Shown here: piece by piece, positions 14,929-23,092 of the stretch
Layout: every line of letters starts with the position of its first letter
How positions within the stretch are numbered: the first letter of the stretch is position 1
Assembly: GCF_000620705.1 (NCBI RefSeq)
Contig: NZ_KK211172.1
Location: 258,963 to 322,962 of the forward strand
Reading direction: 5' to 3'
From: Nocardioides sp. URHA0020
GTDB lineage: Bacteria > Actinomycetota > Actinomycetes > Propionibacteriales > Nocardioidaceae
Length of the DNA: 64,000 bases
The notes under the pieces: model-generated
What the model was told of the DNA's origin: nothing
Seen by the model: only the letters and a program-made list of their open reading frames with translations
Database searches by the model: none
Position numbers and translations under genes: made by a program

Positions 14929-16383
14929 ATGTCAGCAGAGCAGACCTCACAGCCCGACAGCAGGCTGCCGCGGCGGTTCCTGATCGGCGGATCCGCGGCC
15001 GTCGCGGCGGTGGGAGTCAGCCAGCTGCTGCCGAGCGCCGCCGAGGCCGCGCCGGCCGCCACCACGTGGAAGCTCGGCGGCAACCCCAGCGTGTCGAGCG
15101 CGAACTTCATCGGCACCAAGAACGTCGCCGCGCTGATCTTCAAGACCGCAGCCACGACCAACCACCCGGCGGAGCGGATGCGGATCACGCCGGCCGGGCG
15201 GGTCGGGATCGGCACGAGCACGCCGGCAGCCGCGCTCGATGCACGCAGCTCGAGCAGCACCGCCGTCCGCGGCGCGACGACGAGCACGACCGCCACCGCC
15301 GCGGGCGTGGCCGGCATCAGCGTCAAGGGCCCCGGGACGAGCGGCTCCAGCACCAGCGGCAGCGGGGTGTCGGGCACGTCGACCGACCTGTACGGCCTGC
15401 AGGGCAGGGGTGGCTACGCGGGCGTGCGCTGCGACGGGGTCAGCTACGGCGCGATCTCGGTGGCCTCCGCCTCCGGCAGCATCGGGGCCTACGCGACCGG
15501 CAACGCCTACGGCGTCTACGGCTCCGGCGCCACCTACGGCATCTACGGGACCGGCAGTACGTACGGCCTGTTCGGCAGCGCCGCGACGGGGGTCTACGGG
15601 TCGGGAACGACGGAGGGCATCACCGGCACGACGAGCAACGTCAACGGCAACGCCGTGCACGGCACCGGCGGCATGTACGGCGTCCACGGGGACAACGCCC
15701 GCACCGCCGGGGTGCGAGGTGACTCCGGCTACGTCGGCGTGTGGGCGCAGGCCCCGTCGTTCGCGATGTACGCCGAGTGCACGGCGACCAGCGGACAGAA
15801 CTACGCCGTCTTCGCGAAGTCCAACGCAGCGTCGTGCTTCGCCGTCTTCGCCCAGGGCAACGCCCACGTCAACGGCACCCTGTCCAAGGCCGCCGGGTCG
15901 TTCAAGATCGACCACCCGCTCGCGCCGGAGGACAAGTGGCTCTCGCACTCCTTCGTGGAGTCGCCCGACATGATGAACGTCTACAACGGCAACGTGACGC
16001 TGGACGACGCGGGCGAGGCGACCGTGGAGCTGCCGGACTACTTCGGTGCGCTCAACCGCGACTTCCGCTACCAGCTCACCTGCATCGGCGGCTACGCCCC
16101 GGTCTACGTGGCGACCACGGTCACCGACAACGCCTTCTCGATCGCCGGCGGCAGCCCCGGCCTCGAGGTGTCCTGGCAGGTCACCGGGGTCCGGCAGGAC
16201 GACTACGCGAGGGAGCACCCGATCGTCGTCGAGACCGCGAAGAGCAAGGAGCACGTGGGCACGCGCCAGTTCGTGCCCGCCGGCTCCGGAGCCAGGCTCA
16301 TGCGGACCGAGCCGGAGCGGCCGACGGCGCAACCGCGATTCCAGCCTCCGGTCCCGGCCGAGGTGCCGACGCTCAGGTCGTGA
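14929..16383 (+). CDS. Tat-exported tail-fibre-like repeat protein
   Basis: 484 residues. A twin-arginine signal (LPRRFLIGGSAAVAAVG) is followed by short beta-helix-like repeats rich in Gly-Tyr (YGVYGSGATYGIYGTGSTYGL and variants, about 175-260) as in phage tail fibres. The C-terminal module starting at about residue 325 (FKIDHPLAPEDKWLSHSFVESPDMMNVYNG, then NRDFRYQLTCIGG) is a widely shared domain of secreted fibre-like proteins. ATG 14929 was chosen because it puts RR at the usual Tat position. No other phage genes are near. The end overlaps the convergent TetR gene by 11 bases. Likely a surface fibre; target unknown. Confidence 0.65.
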   Translation: MSAEQTSQPDSRLPRRFLIGGSAAVAAVGVSQLLPSAAEAAPAATTWKLGGNPSVSSANFIGTKNVAALIFKTAATTNHPAERMRITPAGRVGIGTSTPAAALDARSSSSTAVRGATTSTTATAAGVAGISVKGPGTSGSSTSGSGVSGTSTDLYGLQGRGGYAGVRCDGVSYGAISVASASGSIGAYATGNAYGVYGSGATYGIYGTGSTYGLFGSAATGVYGSGTTEGITGTTSNVNGNAVHGTGGMYGVHGDNARTAGVRGDSGYVGVWAQAPSFAMYAECTATSGQNYAVFAKSNAASCFAVFAQGNAHVNGTLSKAAGSFKIDHPLAPEDKWLSHSFVESPDMMNVYNGNVTLDDAGEATVELPDYFGALNRDFRYQLTCIGGYAPVYVATTVTDNAFSIAGGSPGLEVSWQVTGVRQDDYAREHPIVVETAKSKEHVGTRQFVPAGSGARLMRTEPERPTAQPRFQPPVPAEVPTLRS

Positions 16384-16933
16384 TGGTCCGCAGCGCGGCC
16401 ATCGAGTCCCGGATGACCTGAGGGAGCTCGCGCGTCTCGGCGGGGTCGACCCAGGTCTCGAAGGCGACCCGGAAGACGGCGAGGCCGGCCTCGGCGGTCA
16501 GGCTGGCCGTCGGCTCGGTGACACCGCGCCCGCGCAGCGCCTCGGCGAGGGCCGAGGCGAGCCGCGCGAGCTTGATCAGCTCGCGCTCCTGGAGCAGGGG
16601 GTTGGCCTCGATGACGGCCTGCCGCTGCAGCGAGTGCGCGCGCCGCTCCTGCAGGAAGGTGCCGGCGTGCTCGAGCGCGGTCGCGATCGCGTCGATCGGC
16701 GCCACGGACGCCGGGGTCGCGGTCACGCTGTCGACCAGGAGGTCCTGGAGGAATCCGGCTCCCCCGAAGAGCACCTCGCGCTTGTCGGCGTAGTGCCGGA
16801 AGAAGGTCCGCTCGGTGAGGCCGGCGCGGGCGGCGATGCCGGCCACGGTGGTCTGGTCGAAGCCGTCCTCGAGGTAGAGCTCGAGCGCGGCCGTCTCGAG
16901 GCGACCACGCGCGTTCGGCTCCCAGCGACCCAT
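16373..16933 (-). CDS. TetR-family transcriptional regulator
   Basis: 186 residues. The N-terminal HTH is AALELYLEDGFDQTTVAGIAARAGLTERTFFRHYADKREVLF, a textbook TetR DNA-binding domain; the remainder is a helical ligand domain. A TAGGAT box six bases before the ATG fits a leaderless start. It is divergent from an SDR-type gene, with two near-identical operators between them, so it very likely represses that gene and itself. Inducer unknown. Confidence 0.9.
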   Translation of the reverse strand: MGRWEPNARGRLETAALELYLEDGFDQTTVAGIAARAGLTERTFFRHYADKREVLFGGAGFLQDLLVDSVTATPASVAPIDAIATALEHAGTFLQERRAHSLQRQAVIEANPLLQERELIKLARLASALAEALRGRGVTEPTASLTAEAGLAVFRVAFETWVDPAETRELPQVIRDSMAALRTITT

Positions 16934-16950
16934 GACGGCATCCTACCGCG

Positions 16951-17001
16951 ATGTCAGTCCCTGTCATGGACGCGCTACAGTGATGACAGCAACTGACATC
17001 A
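16951..17001. promoter_or_regulatory. Two TetR operators between the regulator and the SDR gene
   Basis: ATGTCAGTCCCTGTCAT (16951-16967) and TGATGACAGCAACTGACATCA (16981-17001, written here only to show the arms TGATGACAG / CTGACATCA) are two inverted repeats of the same half-site, ATGACAG / CTGACAT-like, 30 bases apart. They occupy the 89-base divergent gap. A GGAGG ribosome site at 17011-17015 belongs to the SDR gene. Confidence 0.75.
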
Positions 17002-17022
17002 CATCTCTCTGGAGGTCCTTCC

Positions 17023-17934
17023 ATGCGTGTTTTCGTCACCGGTGCGTCCGGCTGGATCGGGTCCGCGGTGGTCCCCGAGCTGATCGGGGCCGGTCACCAG
17101 GTCGTCGGTCTCGCCCGCTCGGACGACGCCGCCGAGCGACTCGGCGCTGCGGGGGCCGAGGTGCGGCTCGGCACGATCGACGACCTCGACGTGCTGCGTC
17201 GTACCGCAGCCGACGCCGACGGCGTCATCCACCTCGCGTTCAAGCACGACCTCGCGTTCACCGGAGACTTCGCCGGGGCGACCGCGGCCGACCGCGCCGC
17301 GATCGAAGCCTTCGGCGACGCCCTCGCCGGCACCGACCGGCCGTTCGTGATCGCCTCCGGCCTGCTCGGCGTCGCGCCGGGCCGCGTGGCGACCGAGGTC
17401 GACGGCGTGTCGGTCGCCGACGACGCGGCAGGTCCGTCGATGCGGCACCGCAACGGTCACCTCACCGTCGCCCTCGCGGAGCGTGGCGTCCGGTCCTCCG
17501 TGCTGCGGCTGCCCCCGACCGTCCACGGGGACGGCGACAACGGCTTCGTCGCGGCGCTGGTCGCGATCGCCCGGGCCACCGGGGTCGCGGGGTACGTCGG
17601 GGACGGCTCCCACCGGTGGCCGGCCACCCACCGCACGGACGCCGCTCGCGCCTTCCGGCTAGCGCTGGAGAAGGCACCCGCCGGCTCCACGCTGCACGCC
17701 GCCGCCGAGCAGGGCGTGCGGATCCGCGACGTTGCCGAGGCGATGGGTCGCCACCTCGGCGTCCCGGTGCAGGCCGTCTCCCCCGAGGACGCGCCGGCGC
17801 ACTTCACCTGGCTGGCGCCCCTGATCGGCACCGACAGCCCGGCATCGAGCACGGCCACGCGCGCCCTGCTCGGGTGGCAGCCGACGGGGCCGGGTCTCCT
17901 CGAGGACCTCGACCGGGGCCACTACTTCGCCTGA
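17023..17934 (+). CDS. NAD(P)-dependent epimerase/dehydratase-like SDR
   Basis: 303-residue extended/atypical short-chain dehydrogenase. GASGWIG near residue 7 binds the cofactor; the usual YxxxK is replaced by a segment around MRHRNGHLTVAL, which is common in atypical SDRs, so catalysis may differ. The start is set by GGAGG seven bases upstream. It is controlled by the divergent TetR gene and its two operators. Substrate unknown; it may respond to a toxic or environmental compound. Confidence 0.8.
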   Translation: MRVFVTGASGWIGSAVVPELIGAGHQVVGLARSDDAAERLGAAGAEVRLGTIDDLDVLRRTAADADGVIHLAFKHDLAFTGDFAGATAADRAAIEAFGDALAGTDRPFVIASGLLGVAPGRVATEVDGVSVADDAAGPSMRHRNGHLTVALAERGVRSSVLRLPPTVHGDGDNGFVAALVAIARATGVAGYVGDGSHRWPATHRTDAARAFRLALEKAPAGSTLHAAAEQGVRIRDVAEAMGRHLGVPVQAVSPEDAPAHFTWLAPLIGTDSPASSTATRALLGWQPTGPGLLEDLDRGHYFA

Positions 17935-17980
17935 CGACCCTCGGTGGGTGCCGTAGCGTCCCCCTCTCGGGAGGTGGGCG

Positions 17981-19378
17981 ATGCGTCGGCTGGTGGGGCT
18001 GCTCGTGGCGGTGGCGTTGCCGCTGTCGGCGGTGACGGCGGTGTCGGCGGTATCAGTGGCGGCGTCGGCGGCTGAGGCGGCGCCGCAGCCGCACGCGCGC
18101 ACCCCCTGCTCGCGTGGCCTGGTCGCGCTGACCTTCGACGACGGCCCCTCGCCGTCGATCACGCCCCGGCTGGTGCGGCTGCTGCACCGCCGGGGCGTCC
18201 CGGCGACGTTCTTCATGATCGGCACCTACGCCGACGCCCACCCCGAGGTCGTGCGGATGGTGGACCGGGCCGGGTTCGCCATCGGCAACCACACCTGGGC
18301 GCACGAGGACCTCACCACGCGCACCGGCGCCCAGATCCGGCGCTCGGTCCACGACACCCGCCGGGCGCTGGTCCGCGCCGGGGTGCGGCCGACGACGCTG
18401 GTGAGGCCGCCGTACGGCGCGATGGACGAGCACGTGCGCACCGTCCTGGTGCACCAGGGCTACACGCCGGTGCTCTGGACCGTCGATCCGCGCGACTGGG
18501 CCGGGGCGAGCACGCCGCAGATCGAGAGGCGCGTGCTCCGCGGCGTCCGCCCGCACCGCGACGACGTCGTGCTGCAGCACGACGGCGTCGCCAACTCCGC
18601 CGCGACGCTGCGCGCGATCCCGACCGAGATCAGCAGGCTCCGGCGGCGCGGCTTCTGCTTCGCTGCGCTGGACGCCGACGGACGACCGACCCCGCCGGTG
18701 CCGGTGGTCGGCCTGACCGCGGCTCGTCCCCGGGTGGCCGAGGGCGGCCGGGTGCGGGTCGTGGTGCGCCTGGACCGGCCGACCACGCGCCGGACGAGCG
18801 TGCGACTGGCCGCCGACGGGCAGCTGTCGGCGAGCACGATCAGGTTCCGCGTCGGACGGACGGTCTCCCGGGTGTGGCTGCGGGTGCCCCAGGACCACGT
18901 CGACGACCACGGCCGGCGGACGACGGTGACCGTCACCCGGGCGCACGGTGCCGTCGCCGGCCCACCCCTTGAGCTGCCCGTCGTGGACGACGACCCCGCT
19001 CCCGTGGTCCGGCTCGGTGGCGCCCGGGTCGAGGCCTCGTCCGTGCTGCCGACACCCGTCCGGCTCACGGTGCGCCTCGACCGGGCCTCCGACCGCGACG
19101 TCGCCGTGGAGGTCCGCAGCAGCGTCCTCGGCACGGCCAGGGTCCTGCTCGCTGCCGGGTCCCGGACGGCGTACGTCGAGCTCACGGCGCCGGTCGGCAC
19201 GCCGGACCAGCCCGTGCGTCGGGTGCCGGTGACCGTCGTGCGCGCGACCGGGGCCGCGGCGGGCGCCGCGGCGGTCGTGGTCGTCCGGCCGCCTGCCACC
19301 GACCGCGCGACCGCCGCCCGGGAGGCGCTGGACGCAGTCGTCTGGCCACGGGCACCGATGCGGCAGCTCACGTTCTAG
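17981..19378 (+). CDS. Secreted polysaccharide deacetylase (CE4) with Calx-beta-like repeats
   Basis: 465 residues. Signal peptide 1-33, then a NodB/CE4 domain (about 45-240): LTFDDGPSP (motif 1 with the metal Asp), GNHTWAH (motif 2 His residues), RPPYG (motif 3), WTVDPRDW (motif 4) and VLQHDG (motif 5) are all present, so it should be active on peptidoglycan or another acetylated glycan. The C-terminal half has two Calx-beta-like beta-sandwich repeats (P-x-V-x-L-x-G), which may bind the wall. A GGAGGTG ribosome site precedes the ATG. Monocistronic. Confidence 0.85.
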   Translation: MRRLVGLLVAVALPLSAVTAVSAVSVAASAAEAAPQPHARTPCSRGLVALTFDDGPSPSITPRLVRLLHRRGVPATFFMIGTYADAHPEVVRMVDRAGFAIGNHTWAHEDLTTRTGAQIRRSVHDTRRALVRAGVRPTTLVRPPYGAMDEHVRTVLVHQGYTPVLWTVDPRDWAGASTPQIERRVLRGVRPHRDDVVLQHDGVANSAATLRAIPTEISRLRRRGFCFAALDADGRPTPPVPVVGLTAARPRVAEGGRVRVVVRLDRPTTRRTSVRLAADGQLSASTIRFRVGRTVSRVWLRVPQDHVDDHGRRTTVTVTRAHGAVAGPPLELPVVDDDPAPVVRLGGARVEASSVLPTPVRLTVRLDRASDRDVAVEVRSSVLGTARVLLAAGSRTAYVELTAPVGTPDQPVRRVPVTVVRATGAAAGAAAVVVVRPPATDRATAAREALDAVVWPRAPMRQLTF

Positions 19379-19396
19379 AGCACCCACGCGACGGCG

Positions 19397-20551
19397 CTAG
19401 CCGGCGTCCGGACCCGCCGCCGCGACCGTGACCGCTGCCCGGGCAGCCGCATGTGCCGGGGTGGCCGGGAGCCGGACGACGTACGCCCGCGCGCGCTTCG
19501 GCGCGGTCAGCTCGAAGCGGGCCCGGCCTTGGGGGTCGAGCGTGCCGCGGGCCTCCTGCACCAGCCGGCCCCGACGCCGGGTCAGCAGCAGCACCCGGTC
19601 ACCGGTCTGGCCGCCGGCGGCCGACACGGTCACGCTCGCGGCCCGGCCGACCGTCTCCGCGCTCACGGTCAGCGACGGCTGCAGCACGATCCGCCAGGAC
19701 GCGCTGTGCACCGTGCCGACGCGGAGGCGGTACGACGTGGTGCGCTGCACCGCCCCCGACGCCACCGCGACCGCGCCGTCGGCACCCGTGCGTGCGACGA
19801 CGACCCGCTGCCAGCCGTCCGGCCCGCGCTGCTGGAGCACGACCTGCCGGTCGGGGACGGCGGTGCCGTCCGCGGTCGTCACGCGTCCGCTGAACGACAC
19901 GGCCGCACCCGGGCTGACCCGGTGGCTCGCGTCGGCGGCCGCGATGCTCACCGCGGCCGGCTTCGGCCGGGGTTGCGCCGGAGGCGTGGTGCTGGGGCTC
20001 GTGGCGGCCGACGAGGGTGCCTGCGACATCGGCTCCGGAGGGGGCGCTGCGGCGCTCGGTGTGGGCGTCGCCGAGCGCGAGGGCCCGGGCGACGGCGTCC
20101 GGACCGTCGGGGTGGCCGACGGGGACGGCGGCGTCGACGTGGCCGAGGCGGTCGGGACCGCGGCCGGAGGAGCCGCGGGCGAGGCCTCGGGCCGGAGGGG
20201 CGTCGGGGCACGGCGGTGCGCCACCGGGTCGACGTCTGGTCGGGGCGGGGCGTCCGGGACGCCGATCGGCCCCAGGGCCGAGTGGACCACCCGCTGGACG
20301 GGGTCCGGGAGATGGGTGGTGTACGCCGCCGCGGCCCCGGCGCCCGCCACCGCGAGCGCGACGGCCAGCGCGGAGCCGGTGCCGACGCGGCGCACGACCG
20401 CCAGACGCGCCCGCGGCGCCTCGGCGGCGACCGCGCGGAACATCGCACGGTAGGCGTCCTCGCCGGCCAGCTCGGCCGGCGACCCGGGTGCGCCGAGGGC
20501 GCGGGCCAGCGCCTCGTCCTCCATCGCGTCGTGCCTCTCGTCGCCCGTCAT
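19397..20551 (-). CDS. Membrane anti-sigma-like protein with an extracellular Ig-like domain
   Basis: 384 residues: a short cytosolic helical region (1-55), one membrane helix (about 58-80, GSALAVALAVAGAGAAAAY), a long Pro/Ser/Thr-rich linker (about 95-205) and one or two beta-sandwich domains (about 210-375). It overlaps the sigma factor gene by four bases (ATGA), the usual layout for an anti-sigma factor. No zinc-binding HxxxCxxC is seen, so assignment rests on position and topology. The outer domain resembles those of the 338-residue secreted protein upstream (compare RQVVLQQRGPDGWQRV with RPVALEARAKGESAFTPV). Confidence 0.6.
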   Translation of the reverse strand: MTGDERHDAMEDEALARALGAPGSPAELAGEDAYRAMFRAVAAEAPRARLAVVRRVGTGSALAVALAVAGAGAAAAYTTHLPDPVQRVVHSALGPIGVPDAPPRPDVDPVAHRRAPTPLRPEASPAAPPAAVPTASATSTPPSPSATPTVRTPSPGPSRSATPTPSAAAPPPEPMSQAPSSAATSPSTTPPAQPRPKPAAVSIAAADASHRVSPGAAVSFSGRVTTADGTAVPDRQVVLQQRGPDGWQRVVVARTGADGAVAVASGAVQRTTSYRLRVGTVHSASWRIVLQPSLTVSAETVGRAASVTVSAAGGQTGDRVLLLTRRRGRLVQEARGTLDPQGRARFELTAPKRARAYVVRLPATPAHAAARAAVTVAAAGPDAG

Positions 20552-21129
20552 CCTTCACCGCCCTCCGGCTCGCGCTCGGCTGTCTGCGACAGCGTCTTCA
20601 GTGCTCGGTGCACCCCGACCCGGACGGTGCCCGGTCGCTTGTCCAGGAGCCGCGCGACGTCGGCGACGTCGAGCCCGGCGACCACCCTGAGGGCGACCAT
20701 CTCGGCCTGCGCCGGAGGCAGCGTGGCCACCAGCCGCAGCGCACGTGCGGTCGCCTCGTGGTCGGCAGCGTCCTGCTCGGCACTCGCCGCCACCGGCACC
20801 CGACCCGACGCCTCGACCGGGTCGGCCACCGAGACGACCGGCAGACCACGCGACCGGGCCCGGCCCTGGTCGATCGCCCGGTGCCGTGCGATCGTGAACA
20901 GCCACGCCCGGAAGTCCGACAGGCCGCCCTCGAAACGCGGCAGCCCGCGCACCACGTGCATCCAGGTCTCGGCCGCGAGGTCCTCCGGGCCCTCGTCGCC
21001 CCGCACCTGGAGGTAGCGGAGCACGCGCGGGTGCAGGTCTCGCCACAGCACGGCGAAGCCGTCCTCGTCGCCACGACACGCGGCCACGAGGGCGAGCTCC
21101 AGCTCGTCGGTCTCGACCGGCGTGCGCAC
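20548..21129 (-). CDS. ECF (group IV) RNA polymerase sigma factor
   Basis: 193 residues. Region 2 covers about 18-88 (DEDGFAVLWRDLHPRVLRYL, then FRAWLFTIARHRAIDQGRA) and region 4 about 125-180 (LPPAQAEMVALRVVAGLDVADVARLLDKRPGTVRV). Region 3 is missing as expected for ECF factors. It sits between a secreted Ig-like gene and an anti-sigma-like gene, all in one direction. The TGTAAC-type motif upstream of the unit is a likely target, implying autoregulation. Confidence 0.88.
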   Translation of the reverse strand: MRTPVETDELELALVAACRGDEDGFAVLWRDLHPRVLRYLQVRGDEGPEDLAAETWMHVVRGLPRFEGGLSDFRAWLFTIARHRAIDQGRARSRGLPVVSVADPVEASGRVPVAASAEQDAADHEATARALRLVATLPPAQAEMVALRVVAGLDVADVARLLDKRPGTVRVGVHRALKTLSQTAEREPEGGEG

Positions 21130-21186
21130 GTGCCGATCGTCGGTTGCGTCCAGCGCGTCTCCTCCGCAGGGTGCCGCCGGGTCCGG

Positions 21187-22203
21187 TCAGTCGGTGAGCG
21201 TGGCGCTGGTGCTGCTGGCGAAGCGACCACCGGCGTACACCAGACGGTAGCTGGCACCCGGAGCGCTGGGCCGGACGAACCGGACGCCACCGTGACGGCC
21301 GGTGCGCTTGGTGGCGGTGTCGGCCCACGCCGACGTGCCCGCGTCGAGCGTCTGCAGCGTCACCGGGGCGTTGCGCACCGCGTGGCGCGCGGCCCGGAGC
21401 TGACCGCTGACGGCGAAGCCCTGCGCCACGTCGCGGCCTCGGATGGAGAGGGAGCTCGGAGCGCCCTTGCGCACGCCGACGCGCACGACGGCGCTCTTCG
21501 CCGGGCGGAATGTGGTGGTGCCGGCGAAGGAGAGCCGGAAGGCGGTGCGGGTGCTCGGGCGGACCGTGAACCGCACGTGACCGTCCCGCGCGGTCCGCTG
21601 GACCCGGCGGAACTGCCAGGCCTGCTGCGCCGACGTGCGGGCGAGCAGGACGACCTGCCGGCCGCGGAGCGCCGTACGACCGGAGCGCAGGATGCCGCGC
21701 ACGACGGTCCTGCCGCCGGGCGCCACGCTCGGGTGGACGGCGCGGACCGAGAGGGTGGTGCCGAGGCGCTTCGCCGGGTGCTGCGGCGTGCGCACCTTGA
21801 CCAGGGCGACCCCACTGACGCGCGGGCGTGCGTCGGGCGCTCCGGCGTAGTGCCAGCGGTAGCGCGTGGTCACCTCGGGCTTGACGGTGAGGCGCACTCC
21901 GCCCTTCTCCCCCGCGGTGGCGGTGCCGACCGGGGTGAAGGCCGACTCGCCCTTCGCCCGGGCCTCGAGGGCGACCGGTCGACCGGCGGCGGACCCGCCG
22001 CGCACGTGCAGGCTGCCGACGATCGTGTCGGTCCGGCCCGGTGCGATCGCGGGCTTGAGGGCGCGGATGGAGATCGAGGTCGCTGCGGGGGCCGGGTCGG
22101 CGACCACCGGAGCGGCGACGAGGCCGACGGAGGTGGCGACGAGCCCTGCGGTGACGACGCCGGCGAGCGCCCGGAACGACGTGGACGTGCGGATACCGCT
22201 CAT
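21187..22203 (-). CDS. Secreted protein with three Ig-like repeats, first gene of the sigma-factor unit
   Basis: 338 residues. A signal peptide (about 1-36, ending VVADPA) precedes three related beta-sandwich repeats starting near residues 42, 145 and 245; each contains a G-R-x-V-x-L-x-A-R... strand, as in invasin/cell-wall Ig-like modules. A GGAGGAAG ribosome site lies a few bases before the ATG. It heads the sigma/anti-sigma-like unit and is probably a target of that sigma factor. Unknown ligand; surface or wall binding is plausible. Confidence 0.6.
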   Translation of the reverse strand: MSGIRTSTSFRALAGVVTAGLVATSVGLVAAPVVADPAPAATSISIRALKPAIAPGRTDTIVGSLHVRGGSAAGRPVALEARAKGESAFTPVGTATAGEKGGVRLTVKPEVTTRYRWHYAGAPDARPRVSGVALVKVRTPQHPAKRLGTTLSVRAVHPSVAPGGRTVVRGILRSGRTALRGRQVVLLARTSAQQAWQFRRVQRTARDGHVRFTVRPSTRTAFRLSFAGTTTFRPAKSAVVRVGVRKGAPSSLSIRGRDVAQGFAVSGQLRAARHAVRNAPVTLQTLDAGTSAWADTATKRTGRHGGVRFVRPSAPGASYRLVYAGGRFASSTSATLTD

Positions 22204-22224
22204 GCGGCTTCCTCCTGGGAGTGG

Positions 22225-22249
22225 TCTGGGGGTGGATCCACCCCCCAGA
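22225..22249. repeat. Near-perfect 25-nt palindrome
   Basis: TCTGGGGG and CCCCCCAGA flank TGGATCCA at the centre; the only deviation from perfect symmetry is five G against six C. It lies between the predicted ECF promoter and the ATG of the Ig-like gene, so it would be in the 5' leader or at the start site, and could also terminate the upstream pot transporter operon. Confidence 0.7.
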
Positions 22250-22275
22250 GCGTCGGCGTCGCCGATCGCGTTACA
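22245..22275 (-). promoter_or_regulatory. ECF-type promoter motif (copy 1) of the sigma-factor unit
   Basis: Minus-strand reading: TGTAACGC (22275-22268), 12 bases, CGACGCT, one base, TGG (to 22245). It lies 42 bases before the ATG of the Ig-like gene, and is matched exactly in layout at 12419-12449. GTAAC-type -35 boxes are typical of several actinobacterial ECF factors. Confidence 0.5.
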
Positions 22276-22282
22276 GCCAGCG

Positions 22283-23092
22283 TCAGCGCGCGCCGGTCAT
22301 GCCCTCGGTCCCCGAGCCGGACAGCCGCTGGGCCAGGTAGATCGGGACGGCCGAGAAGATCACGAGGACGGCAGCGACCACGTTGACGACCGGCGCCTGG
22401 TTGGGCCGGAAGAGGTTCTGGAAGATCCAGATCGGCAGCGTCTGGTCCTGCGGGCTCGCGGTGAAGGTCGTCACCACGATCTCGTCGAAGGACAGCCCGA
22501 AGGACAGCAGCGCGCCCGCGAGCAGCGCCGAGCGCAGCATCGGGAAGGTGATCAGGCGGAACGTCGTCCACCGGCCGGCGCCGAGGTCCATCGAGGCCTG
22601 CTCGAAGCTGGTGCCGAGCCGCTGGAAGCGCGCCTGCACGTTGTTGAAGACCGTGACGATGCAGAAGGTGGCGTGCGCGATCACGACCGTCCAGAGGCTG
22701 AGGTCGATGCCCAGGATGGTGCGGAAGCCGTTCTGGAACGCCAGACCCGTGACCACACCGGGCAGCGCGATCGGCAGGATGATCAGCAGCGAGACGACGT
22801 TGCGGCCGAAGAAGCGGGTGCGGCGCAGCCCCATCGCCGCCAGCGTGCCGAGCAGCAGGGCGACGACGGTCGCCGCGATGGCCACCCGGACGCTGGTCCA
22901 CAGCGCGTCGCGCGCGCCCTGGCTCTCCCAGGCGACGTGCCACCAGTGCAGGGTGAAGCCCGGCGGCGGCCAGCCGAAGGTGTTGTCGGTGTTGAACGAG
23001 TTGACGAAGACCAGCGCGAGCGGGACGTAGACGAAGACCAGCACGACCGCCGTGATGGCGGCCAGCGAGCGGCGGAGTCCTGGCGAGAGCAT
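22283..23092 (-). CDS. Spermidine/putrescine-type ABC transporter permease (PotC-like), system 1
   Basis: 269-residue membrane permease with six predicted helices. The EAA loop that contacts the ATPase is around SFEQASMDLGAGRWTTFRLITFPMLR, with the conserved E-A-x-x-D-L-G-A. Last gene of the system-1 transporter (ATPase, binding protein, PotB-like, PotC-like). Its ATG overlaps the PotB-like stop by one base. FGLSFDEIVVTTF is typical of polyamine PotC permeases. Confidence 0.85.
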   Translation of the reverse strand: MLSPGLRRSLAAITAVVLVFVYVPLALVFVNSFNTDNTFGWPPPGFTLHWWHVAWESQGARDALWTSVRVAIAATVVALLLGTLAAMGLRRTRFFGRNVVSLLIILPIALPGVVTGLAFQNGFRTILGIDLSLWTVVIAHATFCIVTVFNNVQARFQRLGTSFEQASMDLGAGRWTTFRLITFPMLRSALLAGALLSFGLSFDEIVVTTFTASPQDQTLPIWIFQNLFRPNQAPVVNVVAAVLVIFSAVPIYLAQRLSGSGTEGMTGAR

